From the NCBI GenBank assembly GCA_009659925.1, contig PUXW01000013.1, forward strand, positions 104,395-168,394: DNA of 64,000 bases, written 5' to 3'. The stretch is from Nitratiruptor sp. (GTDB lineage: Bacteria > Campylobacterota > Campylobacteria > Campylobacterales > Nitratiruptoraceae). The notes below the pieces were generated by a model that saw only the letters and a program-made list of their open reading frames with translations, was not told the DNA's origin and ran no database searches. Below are positions 18,300-28,094 of the stretch, piece after piece (position 1 is the first letter of the stretch; each line of letters opens with the position of its first letter). The position numbers and the translations under genes were made by a program.

Positions 18300-18758
18300 C
18301 TATTTGTGGTATGGGTGGTGATTTATTATACTACAACCCCGAAAGATCTGCTCCACTAGGACGATCTTGGCGACCTTGTGGCTCATGGTCAACTTGGAGA
18401 GGCTCAAGACCAAGTCGCAGCGGCGCAAAAAGGCATCCTCCAGCCCATAGGCCCCTCCGATGAAGAAGGCCATCTTCGTATGGCGCTCCAGGAGTTTGGC
18501 GAAGGCGAAGCTATCCATCTCCTGACCCTTAGGGTCGAGGGCTACGTTGAACCAGCCCTGGAGCAGATGGGGTTCCAGGGCCTGGGTGTAGGCCTGCTGC
18601 GCCTCGTGGGTACGCTGGGCTTGGTGGATCTGCTTCGTGTAGATCTGGTGCCACTGGATATGGACGAACCGCTTGGCGTTGGTACGAAGCTCCTCCAAGA
18701 GGTGCTGGGTGCACCGATCCTCCCGCTTGCCAATGGCATAGATCGCAACCCTACGCAA
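18300..18758 (-). CDS. rlmH: 23S rRNA (pseudouridine1915-N3)-methyltransferase RlmH
   Basis: Methylates pseudouridine 1915 in helix 69 of 23S rRNA using SAM. It is a SPOUT-fold protein of 152 residues, the normal length. The C-terminal SAM-binding knot shows FFIGGAYGLEDAFL, LSLSKLTMSHKVAKIVL, and the diagnostic end HHPYHK. I place the start at TTG 18758, which overlaps the thiE stop and has AAGGGG six bases upstream, so the peptide begins [14 protein letters not shown]. The open frame extends much further upstream but that part is antisense-type sequence within thiE. Confidence 0.9.
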   Translation of the reverse strand: MRRVAIYAIGKREDRCTQHLLEELRTNAKRFVHIQWHQIYTKQIHQAQRTHEAQQAYTQALEPHLLQGWFNVALDPKGQEMDSFAFAKLLERHTKMAFFIGGAYGLEDAFLRRCDLVLSLSKLTMSHKVAKIVLVEQIFRGCSIINHHPYHK

Positions 18759-19344
18759 AGGTAAGCCCCTTGATGCACAGGTCGCTCCCCACCGCTTTGA
18801 GCCAGGTGTTGGGGATCGAGTCAAAGAGTTGGACCCCTCCGATGGCCACCACCAGATGGGTGGAGGCAGCCGCCAGCTGGGGCAGCCGGCTCCCCAGGAG
18901 GTTGGTAACCGCCTTGGTCCGGGAGGCCCGATAGGCCCCAAGACCGATGTAGTCCAGATCGAATCGATTGGCCACTTCAATCTCTTCGAGGTTGTGGGTG
19001 GAGAGACCAAGGAGCCGCTCCCGTCCAATGCGCTGGCGCACCAGCTCCACCCCCTCGCCTAAATCCCTGGCCCCAGCCTCCTGGCACAAGGCCTCCAGAT
19101 CCTCTTGACCAAGGTGGACCCCGTCACACAGGTGGGCCATCTCGACGAAGTCGTTGACAATCAGCTCCCGAGGCCAGAGGCGGCGTAACTCTTGGAGATC
19201 CTCCTCCACCACTGGCAAACTTGCCCCTTTGTTGCGATACTGGATCATGGAGGCGTCGTAGAGGGAGGCGATGGCCACGAACTCCTCAAATCCCAGTCCG
19301 AAGCGCTTCAAGAGCCCAACGTCACACAGCGCGTAGAGGTTCAT
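18751..19344 (-). CDS. thiE: Thiamine phosphate synthase family protein
   Basis: A 197-residue TIM-barrel protein of the ThiE/TenI group, which joins HMP-pyrophosphate to the thiazole phosphate. Family marks are IQYRNKG (equivalent to Q-x-R-x-K at the pyrophosphate site), [26 protein letters not shown] and VAIGGV. The segment usually read as GPVFPTxTK is changed to GAYRASRTK, so true ThiE activity is likely but not certain; TenI-like aminohydrolase-related roles remain possible. The gene starts 23 bases inside accD and ends within the start of rlmH. Confidence 0.8.
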   Translation of the reverse strand: MNLYALCDVGLLKRFGLGFEEFVAIASLYDASMIQYRNKGASLPVVEEDLQELRRLWPRELIVNDFVEMAHLCDGVHLGQEDLEALCQEAGARDLGEGVELVRQRIGRERLLGLSTHNLEEIEVANRFDLDYIGLGAYRASRTKAVTNLLGSRLPQLAAASTHLVVAIGGVQLFDSIPNTWLKAVGSDLCIKGLTFA

Positions 19345-20176
19345 CGAGCATCACCCGGAGCAAATCGGCGATGGTCCGCTTCATCTCCCCCCGCTCGACG
19401 ATCATGTCGATGAGCCCATGCTCCAGGAGGAACTCGCTACGCTGGAATCCTTCGGGCAGATCGGCCCCGATGGTCTGCTTGATCACCCGCTGTCCGGCAA
19501 AACCGATAAGCGCACCCGGTTCGGCCATAATGACATCGCCGATCATGGCGAAAGAGGCGCTCACCCCTCCCATGGTGGGATCGGTGAGAACCGAAATATA
19601 GGGGAGTTTGGCCTCGTCCAGCTTGGCAAGGGCGGCGCAGGTCTTGCTCATTTGCATCAGGCTGAAGGTACTCTCTTGCATCCTCGCCCCACCGCTGGCG
19701 CTGACGATGACGAGGGGGTGGCCCTTTTCGATGGCCCGGTGGACGGCCCGGACGATCTTTTCCCCCTCCACACTCCCCAAACTCCCCCCCATGAAGGCGA
19801 AATCGAAGACCACCAACTGGGTTGGGATCCCATCGATGGTACACTCCCCGCTAATGGCGGCACTGGGCCGGCCGGTCTTCTTCTTCCCCTCCTCGATCCG
19901 TTTGCGATAGCTCTTCTTGTCCACGAATTTAAGGGGATCGACGGGCTCTAGAGTGGTATCGTACTCGACGAAACTCCCCTCATCGGCCAGGATCTCGATG
20001 CGTTCCTTGGCCCCAATTCGGAAGTGATACCCACACTTGGGGCAGACATTGTAGCGGTTTTTGACCTCCTTGTAGTACATCAAGGCGTTGCACTTGGGGC
20101 ACTTCACCCAGTGGCTTGGTTGTTCGCTGGCACTGGGTTGAGACCGTCTGATCTTGAACAAATCGCTCAGGCCCAT
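19322..20176 (-). CDS. accD: Acetyl-CoA carboxylase carboxyltransferase subunit beta
   Basis: Together with AccA it transfers the carboxyl group from carboxybiotin to acetyl-CoA to form malonyl-CoA for fatty acid synthesis, which fits the fabD gene further along. The 284-residue protein has the N-terminal zinc ribbon C26/C29/C45/C48 ([15 protein letters not shown]) and the carboxyltransferase core with [10 protein letters not shown] and [19 protein letters not shown] at 20176 is preferred over an in-frame GTG two codons earlier because AAGGGAG then lies at a proper distance. The preceding phosphatase gene ends two bases upstream. Confidence 0.95.
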   Translation of the reverse strand: MGLSDLFKIRRSQPSASEQPSHWVKCPKCNALMYYKEVKNRYNVCPKCGYHFRIGAKERIEILADEGSFVEYDTTLEPVDPLKFVDKKSYRKRIEEGKKKTGRPSAAISGECTIDGIPTQLVVFDFAFMGGSLGSVEGEKIVRAVHRAIEKGHPLVIVSASGGARMQESTFSLMQMSKTCAALAKLDEAKLPYISVLTDPTMGGVSASFAMIGDVIMAEPGALIGFAGQRVIKQTIGADLPEGFQRSEFLLEHGLIDMIVERGEMKRTIADLLRVMLDEPLRAV

Positions 20177-20178
20177 AG

Positions 20179-20898
20179 TCACTCCCTTAGCAGGATTTCT
20201 CGAATGGTGTGAAAGAGCCCGGGATCCTTGGCGACGAGGATGGCGTTGGACTCTTGGTGGATATGGAGCCCCTCACACTGGTGGAGACCAGCCCGGATAT
20301 CGTACTCCCGAAGCTCCCCGACGAAGAGGACGAAACGGACATAGCGGGCATAGGCGAGGGAGAGGGCCACCGCCCCTGGGGAGCGGAACTTGAGTCCCGC
20401 ATCTTTAAGCCCCTGGACGATAGCGGGGTTGGCATAGGCCTTCTCGAAGAGCCCCACCCTGGCATGGAGATTGGTGCGCACCTCCTTGAGGCGATGGTGC
20501 CAGAGGGAGCCCTTCTGGTAGAGGGAGCCATATTTGACGAAGAACTCTCCATTGGCGAGATTGACGATGAAGGAGAGGACCACCTGCCCATCCTCCATGA
20601 CCGCCACCGAGGAGCCATAGTAGGGGAAGCGGGAGAGGAGATTGTCACTCCCGTCGATGGGATCGAGGATGATCCGATAGGGACCGCTCCCAAAAGAGCC
20701 CCGCTCCTCCGAGACGATCTGGCCATAGGGGGCCAACCGCTTGGAGAAGATCTCCTCCGCCACCAGATCGATCCGGGAACTCCGATCCCCTCCGGCCCCG
20801 ACTCCCTCGTAGCGGTAGTAGGACTCCTCCATGGGGCGGTGGATCAGCTCGAAGAGCTCCCTGGAACTCTCGACGAGGGCGTGAAAGAGGGCTTCCAC
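20179..20898 (-). CDS. Inositol monophosphatase family phosphatase (CysQ/SuhB type)
   Basis: A 239-residue Mg-dependent phosphatase. It has the metal-binding SEERG, the signature [17 protein letters not shown] and a C-terminal EYDIRAG replacing the usual WDxAAG. Substrates in the family include inositol phosphates, 3'-phosphoadenosine 5'-phosphate and sugar phosphates; sequence does not decide. The start is taken as GTG 20898, sharing its first base with the gltD stop codon (TAGTG). The IMPase-accD pairing is also seen, from memory, in C. jejuni, so it is conserved context. Confidence 0.85.
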   Translation of the reverse strand: MEALFHALVESSRELFELIHRPMEESYYRYEGVGAGGDRSSRIDLVAEEIFSKRLAPYGQIVSEERGSFGSGPYRIILDPIDGSDNLLSRFPYYGSSVAVMEDGQVVLSFIVNLANGEFFVKYGSLYQKGSLWHHRLKEVRTNLHARVGLFEKAYANPAIVQGLKDAGLKFRSPGAVALSLAYARYVRFVLFVGELREYDIRAGLHQCEGLHIHQESNAILVAKDPGLFHTIREILLRE

Positions 20899-22277
20899 TA
20901 CCCCAAAACCTTGGCCACGATGCTTCGGGCCGCCTCTCGCCCGTCGTAGGCGGCGGTCACCACCAGATGGGCTCCCCGATAGCAATCTCCTCCGGCAAAG
21001 ACTCCAGGTTTGGTGGTCTCGTAGTGCTTGTCCACCTTGATCGCCCCCCATTCGTTGGTCTCGATCCCATGTTTGGCCAAAAATTCCAGGGGTGTATTCT
21101 CAAAGCCCAGGGCGAAAATCACCACATCGGCCTCCATGGTGAACTCGCTGTTCTTGACGATTTCGAGTTTGCGTTTCCCACTTCGATCCACGGTGGAGAT
21201 GGTCTTGACAAACTCCACCGCCACCACCTCCCCGTGATCGCCGGTGATAATCCGCTTGGGAGCCACATTGTAGATGAATTCGGCCCCCTCCTCTTTGGCA
21301 TTCTTCACCTCTTTGCGGCTGCCTGGCATACTCTGCTCATCCCGGCGATAGGCGCAAATCGCCTTCTTCGCCCCCTCCCGGATGGCGGTGCGCACACAAT
21401 CCATCGCCGTGTCCCCTCCGCCGATGACGATGACCGTCTTCTCCTTGACCTCCAGCTCCTTGTCGTAAGGGTCTCCGAAGAGTTTGCGCTGGACATTGAC
21501 GAGGAAATCCATGGCCATAATGGCCCCTTTGGCATCCTCGTTTTCGATCCCGGCCCGACGGGGTTTGGTTGCCCCGATCCCGATGAAGACGGCGTCATAG
21601 TTTTCCAGGAGCTCTCCAAAATCGAGGTTCTTTCCCACCTCGATCCCCAAGTGGAGCTCCATCCCAGCTTCAACAAGCCAGTCGATGCGCCGCTGGACCA
21701 CCCGCTTGTCCAATTTGAAGTTGGGGATCCCATAGGTCAAAAGCCCTCCAGCCCGATCGGCCCGCTCGAAGACATGGGGCTCGATCCCATGGCGCAACAA
21801 GAAGGTGGCACAGCTGAGTCCGGCCGGACCGCTCCCGACGATAGCCACCCGCTTCCCGCTCTTGCGCTCCTCGAACTCGGGACGCAGCCCCCGCTTGAAC
21901 CCCTCCTCACTGATGAAGGTCTCAATAGCTCCGATGGTAATTGCCCCATACCCCTCGTTGAGGGTACACGCTCCCTCACACAGCCGATCCTGGGGACAGA
22001 CCCGCCCCATGATCTCGGGAAAGGGGGAGGATTCGTTGCTGATGCGAAAGGCTAGCTCGATATCCTTCTCCGCCACCGTCTTGAGCCAGTGGGGGATGAA
22101 GTTGTGCAGCGGGCAGGCGTTGTGGCAGTAGGGATCGCCACACTGGACACACCGATCCGCTTGGACCGAAGCCTCGTTGGGATTGTAGAGTTCGTAGATC
22201 TCGCTAAAATTCTTGATCCGTTCGTTGACCGGCTTCTTAGCCGGCTCGATCCGCTCGTTGAAGATGAAATTCTGCAT
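20898..22277 (-). CDS. gltD: Glutamate synthase small subunit
   Basis: FAD-dependent beta subunit that passes electrons from NAD(P)H to GltB. The 459-residue protein has N-terminal cysteine motifs for iron-sulfur clusters (CVQCGDPYCHNACPLHNF and CPQDRLCEGACTL), an FAD-binding GSGPAGLSCATFLLRHG, the NAD(P)H site VIVIGGGDTAMDCVRTA, and GVFAGGDCYRGAHLV near the end. It begins one base after the gltB stop, so the two subunits are translated together. Confidence 0.95.
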   Translation of the reverse strand: MQNFIFNERIEPAKKPVNERIKNFSEIYELYNPNEASVQADRCVQCGDPYCHNACPLHNFIPHWLKTVAEKDIELAFRISNESSPFPEIMGRVCPQDRLCEGACTLNEGYGAITIGAIETFISEEGFKRGLRPEFEERKSGKRVAIVGSGPAGLSCATFLLRHGIEPHVFERADRAGGLLTYGIPNFKLDKRVVQRRIDWLVEAGMELHLGIEVGKNLDFGELLENYDAVFIGIGATKPRRAGIENEDAKGAIMAMDFLVNVQRKLFGDPYDKELEVKEKTVIVIGGGDTAMDCVRTAIREGAKKAICAYRRDEQSMPGSRKEVKNAKEEGAEFIYNVAPKRIITGDHGEVVAVEFVKTISTVDRSGKRKLEIVKNSEFTMEADVVIFALGFENTPLEFLAKHGIETNEWGAIKVDKHYETTKPGVFAGGDCYRGAHLVVTAAYDGREAARSIVAKVLG

Positions 22278-22278
22278 C

Positions 22279-25200
22279 CTACTCCCCTTCCTCCAAGTTC
22301 AACGGCACCTTACGCAACTCTTTGGGCCGTACCATCCAGAAGTTGCGAATCTCCATACGGAAGTTGTCCAAGATCGCCTTGGCCTTACGACTGCCCGTTT
22401 CGTCGTAGAAGACCTGGAGGAGCTTTTTAAGATAGTGTCGGGCTTCATCAAACTCGTCGATATCGATTCGGCGAGCCTCCACCAGCTCCTGGTTGATCTT
22501 CTCGACGAAGGTATGGTCCTCATCGTAGACGAAGGCAAGCCCTCCGGTCATCCCAGCCCCGAAGTTGATTCCGGTTTTGCCCAAGATGACGACGATTCCG
22601 CCAGTCATATACTCGCAGGCGTGATCCCCGGTCCCTTCCACCACCGCAAGGGCTCCGGAGTTGCGTACCGCGAAGCGCTCACCCACCTCTCCAGCCACGA
22701 AGAGGGTTCCCCCTGTTGCTCCATAGAGACAGGTGTTGCCTGCAAGGCTGAAGTGCTCGTGATCCTCCTTGGCGGTAATGACGATCTTGCCACCATGCAT
22801 CCCCTTGCCAACATAGTCGTTGCCGGCCCCTTTGACATTGATCTGGATCCCGTTGATCAAGAAGGCCCCCAGACTCTGGCCGGCAACCCCTTCGAGGTTG
22901 ATGGTGATGTTGCCATCGCGAAGCCCCCGATCCCCGTAATACTTGGCGATCTCTCCACTGATCCGAGCTCCGAAGGAGCGGTTGACATTCTCGATCTTGC
23001 GGTTGACGATGACCCGCTTGTTGGGGTTTTCGATGGCCGGATAGACCTCCTTGAGGATCTCCTTTTCATACTCGTTTGTGTCGAAGGGTTCGTTGGATGG
23101 AACCTGGCAGGTGTCGATCCCCTCCACCCGGGCGAGAACCTGGGAGAAGTCGAACTTCTTGGCCATCTCATCATCGATGACCGAGAGGAGATCGCTGCGA
23201 CCGATTACCTCGTTGAGGGAGCGGTAGCCCAGTTGGGCCAGAATACGCCGTACATCTTCGGCGATGAGGGTGAAGTAGTTGATGAGCCGATCCACCGTTC
23301 CCACATAGTGTTCCCGCAGGAATTCATTTTGGGTGGCGATCCCCACAGTACAGCGGTTGAGGTGGCATACCCGCAAGATCTTACACCCGATGATAGTCAA
23401 TACCCCAGTCCCGAAGGCGTAACTCTCCGCCCCCAAGAGGGCAGCCTTGACCACATCGAGTCCCGTCTTGAGCCCTCCATCGGTTTGCAACTGGACGAAC
23501 TCCCGCAAGTGGTTGGCCTTCAAGGCGTTGTGGGCCTCTACGAGCCCCAGCTCCCAGGGGTTTCCGGCGAATTTAATCGAACCGAGGGGGGCCGCTCCCG
23601 TTCCCCCTTCGCCGCCGCTGATAATGATCTTGTCGGCATAGGCCTTGGCCACCCCTGTGGCGATGGTGCCAACCCCCGCCGTAGAGACCAGCTTCACTGC
23701 GATCCTAGCCTCTGGGTTGACCTGCTTGAGGTCGAAGATGAGCTGGGCCAGATCCTCGATGGAGTAGATGTCGTGGTGGGGGGGTGGGGAGATGAGGGTG
23801 ACCCCGGGCATGGTGTGGCGGAGTTTGGCGATGAGTTCGGTTACCTTGTGGCCTGGAAGCTGACCGCCCTCGCCCGGTTTAGCCCCCTGGGCGATTTTGA
23901 TCTGAATCTCCTCGGCGCTGCGCAAATAGGCTGGTGTCACTCCGAAGCGTCCGGAGGCCACCTGCTTGATCTTGGAGTTCTTGATGGTCCCGAAGCGGCG
24001 CTCATCCTCTCCACCCTCGCCCGAGTTGCTCTGGGCCCCGATCCTATTCATCGCCTCGGCAATACACTCATGGGCCTCGGGGGAGATGGAGCCCAAACTC
24101 ATAGCCGCCGAATCGAAGCGTTTGAAGATCTCCTCGATGGGCTCCACCTCATCGAGGGGGATCGGCTTGCGATCGCTTTGAAGTTGCAAGAAGTCCCGGA
24201 TCATCCGCAATCCCCGACCATCCACCATCTCCTTGAGCCGCTGGTACTCCTCCCAATCTCCAGTGATGGAGACCCGGTGGATCTGGTTGACGGTGTTGGG
24301 GTTGAAATCGTGATACTCAGTCCCCTCGATGTACTTGTAAAAACCGCCCATCTCCAGAGGGAAGAGGCGCTTTTCGATGTCAATTTCGTAGGCACTCTTG
24401 TGGTAACGCTCCAGCCGCTCCTCGATATCGGCGTAGGTAAGTCCGGGAAGCAGACAGGCACTATCACTAAAACACTCCCGTACAATCTCTTCGCTAAGCC
24501 CCAGGACATCGAAGAGGGAGGCATTGCGATAGCTGGCGATGGTGGAGATCCCCATCTTGGACATGATCTTCAAAAAGCCGGCATTGAGGGCGTTGACCAC
24601 ATTCTTGAACCGGTTCTTCAACTCGAAGGAGCTCAACCCCTTGGGCTTGAGCCGCTCGTAGACGGTGGCAAAGAGGAGATAGGGGTAGACGGCGCTGGCT
24701 CCATAGCCCACCATCACAGCGGCCGAATGGGAATCGACCACCTCCCCCGTGATGGCCACGATGGAGACGAGGTGGCGCAACTGCTCTTCGAGGAGGCGTC
24801 GGTTGAGGCGCCCGACTACCATCGCCATCGGGATCGTCTTCTTGTGGGGGCTCAAACCCCGATCGTCCAGGAAGACAATCCGTACCCCATCCCGCTTGAT
24901 CGCCTCGATGATCTCATCCACCAAGGCCTCCAGGGAGCCTTTGAGATCCTTCTCGAAGGTGGTGGAAAAGCTTCGATTCTTGAACTCCTTGCGGTAGCGG
25001 GGATGTTTCTCGTCCCCGTAGCTTCGCAAGATGTCGAGCTTCTCCTTGATGAGGATGGGAGAGACTGCCTTGAGTCGAATGGCATGCTCCGGCCGCTCGT
25101 CTAAGATGTTGTGGATCTCGCCAAAGCCGGTGTTGAGACTCATGACGATCTTCTCCCGGATCGGATCGATGGGCGGGTTAGTAACCTGGGCAAATTTTTG

Positions 25201-26703
25201 CTTGAAGAAGTCGGTGAAACTGCGCTGGTGGTGGCTAAAGGCGGCCATTGGGGTATCGTCCCCCATGGAACCCACAGCCTCCTTGCCCTCCTTGACCATC
25301 GGCTCGATCACCTGCTCGATGAGTTCGTGGGTGATGTTGTAGTAGCGCTGCTTGTGGACGACATCTTCGAGCTCATACTCACTCATGTCGGTGAAGGGCC
25401 CCTCGATGTGCTCCTGGAGATAGACCATGTGCTCGTTGAGCCACTCCCCGTAGGGGTTGGAATTTTTGAGATAGTCGTTGATATCCTCGTTCTTGAGCAC
25501 GACCCCATACTTGAGGTCGAGGGCGATCATCTCGCCACTTTGAAGCCGCCCCCGCTCGACAATGTTCTCCTCGGGCACTTGCAAGATTCCATACTCACTG
25601 GCAATGATGAGGCGGCGATCCTTGGTGATGATATACTTGGCCGGGCGCAATCCATTGCGATCCAGGACGCACCCCACATAGCGTCCATCGGTCAAACTCA
25701 CCGCAGCAGGCCCGTCCCACGCCTCGAAACAGGTGGAGGTATACTCGTAGTAGGCTCGAAGCTTCGCGTCCATGTGGGGGGCATTTTGCCAGGGGGCTGG
25801 GATGAGGGCCCTGGCCGCCTTGAAGAACTCCATCCCGTTGACGATGAGGAATTCGAAGAAGTTGTCCAGGCTCTTGGAATCGCTGGCCTCCCGCTCAAGG
25901 GGGGGGATGATCTTGGCCAACTCTTCGTCGCTAAAGACTGGACTCTTAATGGATTCACACTTGGCCAGAACGTTGAAGCGGTTGGCGCTGATGGAGTTAA
26001 TCTCCCCGTTGTGGGCAATCATACGAAAGGGCTGGGCCAACTTCCACTTGGGGAGGGTATTGGTGGAAAAGCGCTGGTGGAAGAGGGCAAAGCTCGCCTC
26101 GAAATCCCTATCTTGCAAGTCGGGGTAGAACATCTTGATGTAGGTGGGCATCACCAGCCCCTTGTAGACGATGGTCTTGGAGGAGAAGGAGGGGATGTAG
26201 AACTCCTCTTCCCCTTCCAAGGTCCGCTCGATCTCCCGTCGGCTCAAATACAAGAGAGCCTCGAAGCGCTTCTTGGCAATGAGGGAGTTGGGGGCTACGA
26301 AGATCTGAACGATCTTGGGAAGGGTCTCCTTGGCCTGCTGGCCAAGGGCCTCGGTATTAATGGGAACTTGGCGGATGTGGATCACCTTCAAATCGTTCCT
26401 CGCGCAGATCTCGGAGAAGATCTCCAGATGCTCCTCCTCCTGGTAGAAGACCATGGCGACCCCATACTCCATGGGGAGGGTAAAGCCCTCCTGGCGGCTG
26501 ATCTTTTTAAAGAACTTGTGGGGCATGGAAAAGAGGAGTCCACTCCCATCCCCACTCTTGCCATCGGCGGCGATTGCCCCTCGGTGCATCATCCGCTCCA
26601 GGGCCCGGATGGCATCTTCCACATTCTTGTGGCTTGCCTTATTGTCGATACTGGCCAGGAGTCCAAAACCGCAGTTGTCACGGTAACTGGTAAATTGATC
26701 CAT
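22279..26703 (-). CDS. gltB: Glutamate synthase large subunit
   Basis: Transfers the amide nitrogen of glutamine to 2-oxoglutarate, giving two glutamates. The 1474-residue protein starts with a short propeptide before the nucleophile cysteine of the class II amidotransferase domain (RDNCGFGLLASID, Cys about 11). The FMN synthase domain carries GEGGEDERRFG, KPGEGGQLPGHKV and GGEGGTGAAPLGS. The 3Fe-4S cysteines follow in CKILRVCHLNRCTVG. The C-terminal beta-helix is present. ATG at 26703 is preferred to GTG two codons earlier because AAAGG lies seven bases upstream. Confidence 0.96.
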   Translation of the reverse strand: MDQFTSYRDNCGFGLLASIDNKASHKNVEDAIRALERMMHRGAIAADGKSGDGSGLLFSMPHKFFKKISRQEGFTLPMEYGVAMVFYQEEEHLEIFSEICARNDLKVIHIRQVPINTEALGQQAKETLPKIVQIFVAPNSLIAKKRFEALLYLSRREIERTLEGEEEFYIPSFSSKTIVYKGLVMPTYIKMFYPDLQDRDFEASFALFHQRFSTNTLPKWKLAQPFRMIAHNGEINSISANRFNVLAKCESIKSPVFSDEELAKIIPPLEREASDSKSLDNFFEFLIVNGMEFFKAARALIPAPWQNAPHMDAKLRAYYEYTSTCFEAWDGPAAVSLTDGRYVGCVLDRNGLRPAKYIITKDRRLIIASEYGILQVPEENIVERGRLQSGEMIALDLKYGVVLKNEDINDYLKNSNPYGEWLNEHMVYLQEHIEGPFTDMSEYELEDVVHKQRYYNITHELIEQVIEPMVKEGKEAVGSMGDDTPMAAFSHHQRSFTDFFKQKFAQVTNPPIDPIREKIVMSLNTGFGEIHNILDERPEHAIRLKAVSPILIKEKLDILRSYGDEKHPRYRKEFKNRSFSTTFEKDLKGSLEALVDEIIEAIKRDGVRIVFLDDRGLSPHKKTIPMAMVVGRLNRRLLEEQLRHLVSIVAITGEVVDSHSAAVMVGYGASAVYPYLLFATVYERLKPKGLSSFELKNRFKNVVNALNAGFLKIMSKMGISTIASYRNASLFDVLGLSEEIVRECFSDSACLLPGLTYADIEERLERYHKSAYEIDIEKRLFPLEMGGFYKYIEGTEYHDFNPNTVNQIHRVSITGDWEEYQRLKEMVDGRGLRMIRDFLQLQSDRKPIPLDEVEPIEEIFKRFDSAAMSLGSISPEAHECIAEAMNRIGAQSNSGEGGEDERRFGTIKNSKIKQVASGRFGVTPAYLRSAEEIQIKIAQGAKPGEGGQLPGHKVTELIAKLRHTMPGVTLISPPPHHDIYSIEDLAQLIFDLKQVNPEARIAVKLVSTAGVGTIATGVAKAYADKIIISGGEGGTGAAPLGSIKFAGNPWELGLVEAHNALKANHLREFVQLQTDGGLKTGLDVVKAALLGAESYAFGTGVLTIIGCKILRVCHLNRCTVGIATQNEFLREHYVGTVDRLINYFTLIAEDVRRILAQLGYRSLNEVIGRSDLLSVIDDEMAKKFDFSQVLARVEGIDTCQVPSNEPFDTNEYEKEILKEVYPAIENPNKRVIVNRKIENVNRSFGARISGEIAKYYGDRGLRDGNITINLEGVAGQSLGAFLINGIQINVKGAGNDYVGKGMHGGKIVITAKEDHEHFSLAGNTCLYGATGGTLFVAGEVGERFAVRNSGALAVVEGTGDHACEYMTGGIVVILGKTGINFGAGMTGGLAFVYDEDHTFVEKINQELVEARRIDIDEFDEARHYLKKLLQVFYDETGSRKAKAILDNFRMEIRNFWMVRPKELRKVPLNLEEGE

Positions 26704-26741
26704 CAGCACGCCTTTTTTAAAGGAAGTTTAATGCTCTTTTT

Positions 26742-26747
26742 AGTATA
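26742..26747 (-). promoter_or_regulatory. Possible gltB promoter (-10)
   Basis: Reading toward gltB, TATACT at 26747-26742 is the best -10 candidate in the AT-rich gap between gltB and recO. Its -35 region is a poor match (GTTTTG at 17-base spacing). It would drive the gltB-gltD-IMPase-accD-thiE-rlmH-membrane protein-dusB run, where no other obvious internal gap exists. Confidence 0.35.
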
Positions 26748-26823
26748 AAGTAGCATATTTTACCCAAAACTTCGTTAAGAGAGACTAAAGAATCGCCGTT
26801 TCAGAGGGCGTCTTACCACCACT

Positions 26824-27399
26824 ATGGAAGGATACATCCTCAAAATCTCCCCAGTTCGCGAGGAAGATACCATCGTCACCCTCCTCACCCAGCACCAACT
26901 CTATACCCTCTATCGCTTCTATGGGGCCAGACATAGCCCCATCACCTTGGGCTACAAGATCGATTGTACCATCGAGCCCCAGATCGGCTACCTTCCAAAG
27001 ATGCGGCATCTCGTCCATCTAGGGCCAAAGTGGGTGGGGGATTGGGAGAAGATGGTCTTTTGGCAGCGCTGGATCGGCTTTTTGGGCCGCCATTTGAGAG
27101 GGGTCGGGACAATTGAGCCCTTCTACTACCAGCTCCTCGAACGACTAACGCGCAAAATCGAACGGCAAGAGGTCAAGCGGGCCCTCGTCGAAGGCCATAT
27201 CGCCTTGCTCCGCTTTGAAGGCAGAGGGGAGAGGGAGCTCTGGCGCCCCTTCTGGCGCTCCATCACAGGCCAAGGTCCCTCCCCCAATCCTGGAAGGCTC
27301 CAACGGGCTCTAGAGCACCTCCTCACCTACACCGACAGCCAATACCTCACAGACAAAGAGGTGGAACTCCTCTATACCCTCTTGCTGGAGTGGGACTAG
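26824..27399 (+). CDS. recO: DNA repair protein RecO, short form
   Basis: Partner of RecR in RecA loading. The N-terminal OB-fold region begins MEGYILKISPVREEDTIVTLL, the usual RecO opening, and the protein ends in a helical domain. At 191 residues it is shorter than E. coli RecO (about 240) and lacks an obvious zinc-binding cysteine set, as in other Campylobacterota. There is no recognisable Shine-Dalgarno sequence before the ATG. The last four bases overlap the stop of the convergent 27396 gene. Confidence 0.82.
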   Translation: MEGYILKISPVREEDTIVTLLTQHQLYTLYRFYGARHSPITLGYKIDCTIEPQIGYLPKMRHLVHLGPKWVGDWEKMVFWQRWIGFLGRHLRGVGTIEPFYYQLLERLTRKIERQEVKRALVEGHIALLRFEGRGERELWRPFWRSITGQGPSPNPGRLQRALEHLLTYTDSQYLTDKEVELLYTLLLEWD

Positions 27400-28079
27400 T
27401 TGGCCTCGAAATCGTCGACGATAAAGTCGGTGCCAGCCAACATCCGCCCGCCATAGTCGATCTTCTGCAAGACTTTCACTCTACTGGTGGGCTCCTCCAC
27501 CACTTTGTAGAGCTGGCCATAGACTTGGATCGGATCGAAGATGAACTCGGCTACCTCCACGACTCCCTCTCCTAAATGGAAGCGCTGGGGCAAGATGGTA
27601 TCGCAGATAGTATCGAGATAGCCCTCTCGCAAGATATCGTACTGGTCGAAGTAGATGGAGCAGTCCACATATTCGATGGCGATTCTGGAAGGATCCACCT
27701 CCTCTTCGCTCTCAATGAGCCACTGCCCATCCCCTTCCATGGAGCGAACATAGTAGAGATCACCAATTTCGGCCTCTTGAATTGGGGCGAGGAGCTCCTC
27801 GATGGAGGCGTTGAGCAGGGTGATCTCATCCGGGTAAAGGGTTCGATCCCCCACCTTGATGGTACACTCATCCGGATCGGCCCCTTGCAGTTCGAGAGGG
27901 CTCTCAAGGGCATCTGCCTCCCCGCTCTCGACAAAGTCGTTGACCAACTCGAAGAGCTCCCGTACATCTTCATAGGAGGCCAGATCGTACTCGTCGATCT
28001 CCAGCCCTTCCAGCTCCAGACGACTCATGTTGTAGAGCTTGACGACCCGCGCCGCTCCCTTGATCTTCACTACATGCAT
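27396..28079 (-). CDS. Acidic cytoplasmic protein of unknown function
   Basis: A 227-residue protein I do not recognise. It has no signal peptide or membrane span and is strongly acidic (for example ESGEADALESP, ESEEEVDPS). A GGAGG ribosome-binding site precedes ATG 28079, and the gene starts 15 bases after ttcA, so it is probably the last gene of the slyD-fabD-mtnN-ttcA unit. The gene at the matching place in C. jejuni is, from memory, also uncharacterised. Confidence 0.72.
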   Translation of the reverse strand: MHVVKIKGAARVVKLYNMSRLELEGLEIDEYDLASYEDVRELFELVNDFVESGEADALESPLELQGADPDECTIKVGDRTLYPDEITLLNASIEELLAPIQEAEIGDLYYVRSMEGDGQWLIESEEEVDPSRIAIEYVDCSIYFDQYDILREGYLDTICDTILPQRFHLGEGVVEVAEFIFDPIQVYGQLYKVVEEPTSRVKVLQKIDYGGRMLAGTDFIVDDFEAN

Positions 28080-28094
28080 ACAACCCTCCTTCCC

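Noticed and set aside
22213..25104. Very long plus-strand open frame antisense to gltB
   Set aside because: It encodes no recognisable motif, has no proper ribosome-binding site and mirrors the codon pattern of gltB. Long antisense frames are expected in GC-rich DNA; similar ones oppose the DAHP synthase (2663-4246), ccsBA (7411-8865) and atpA/atpG (37304-39112).
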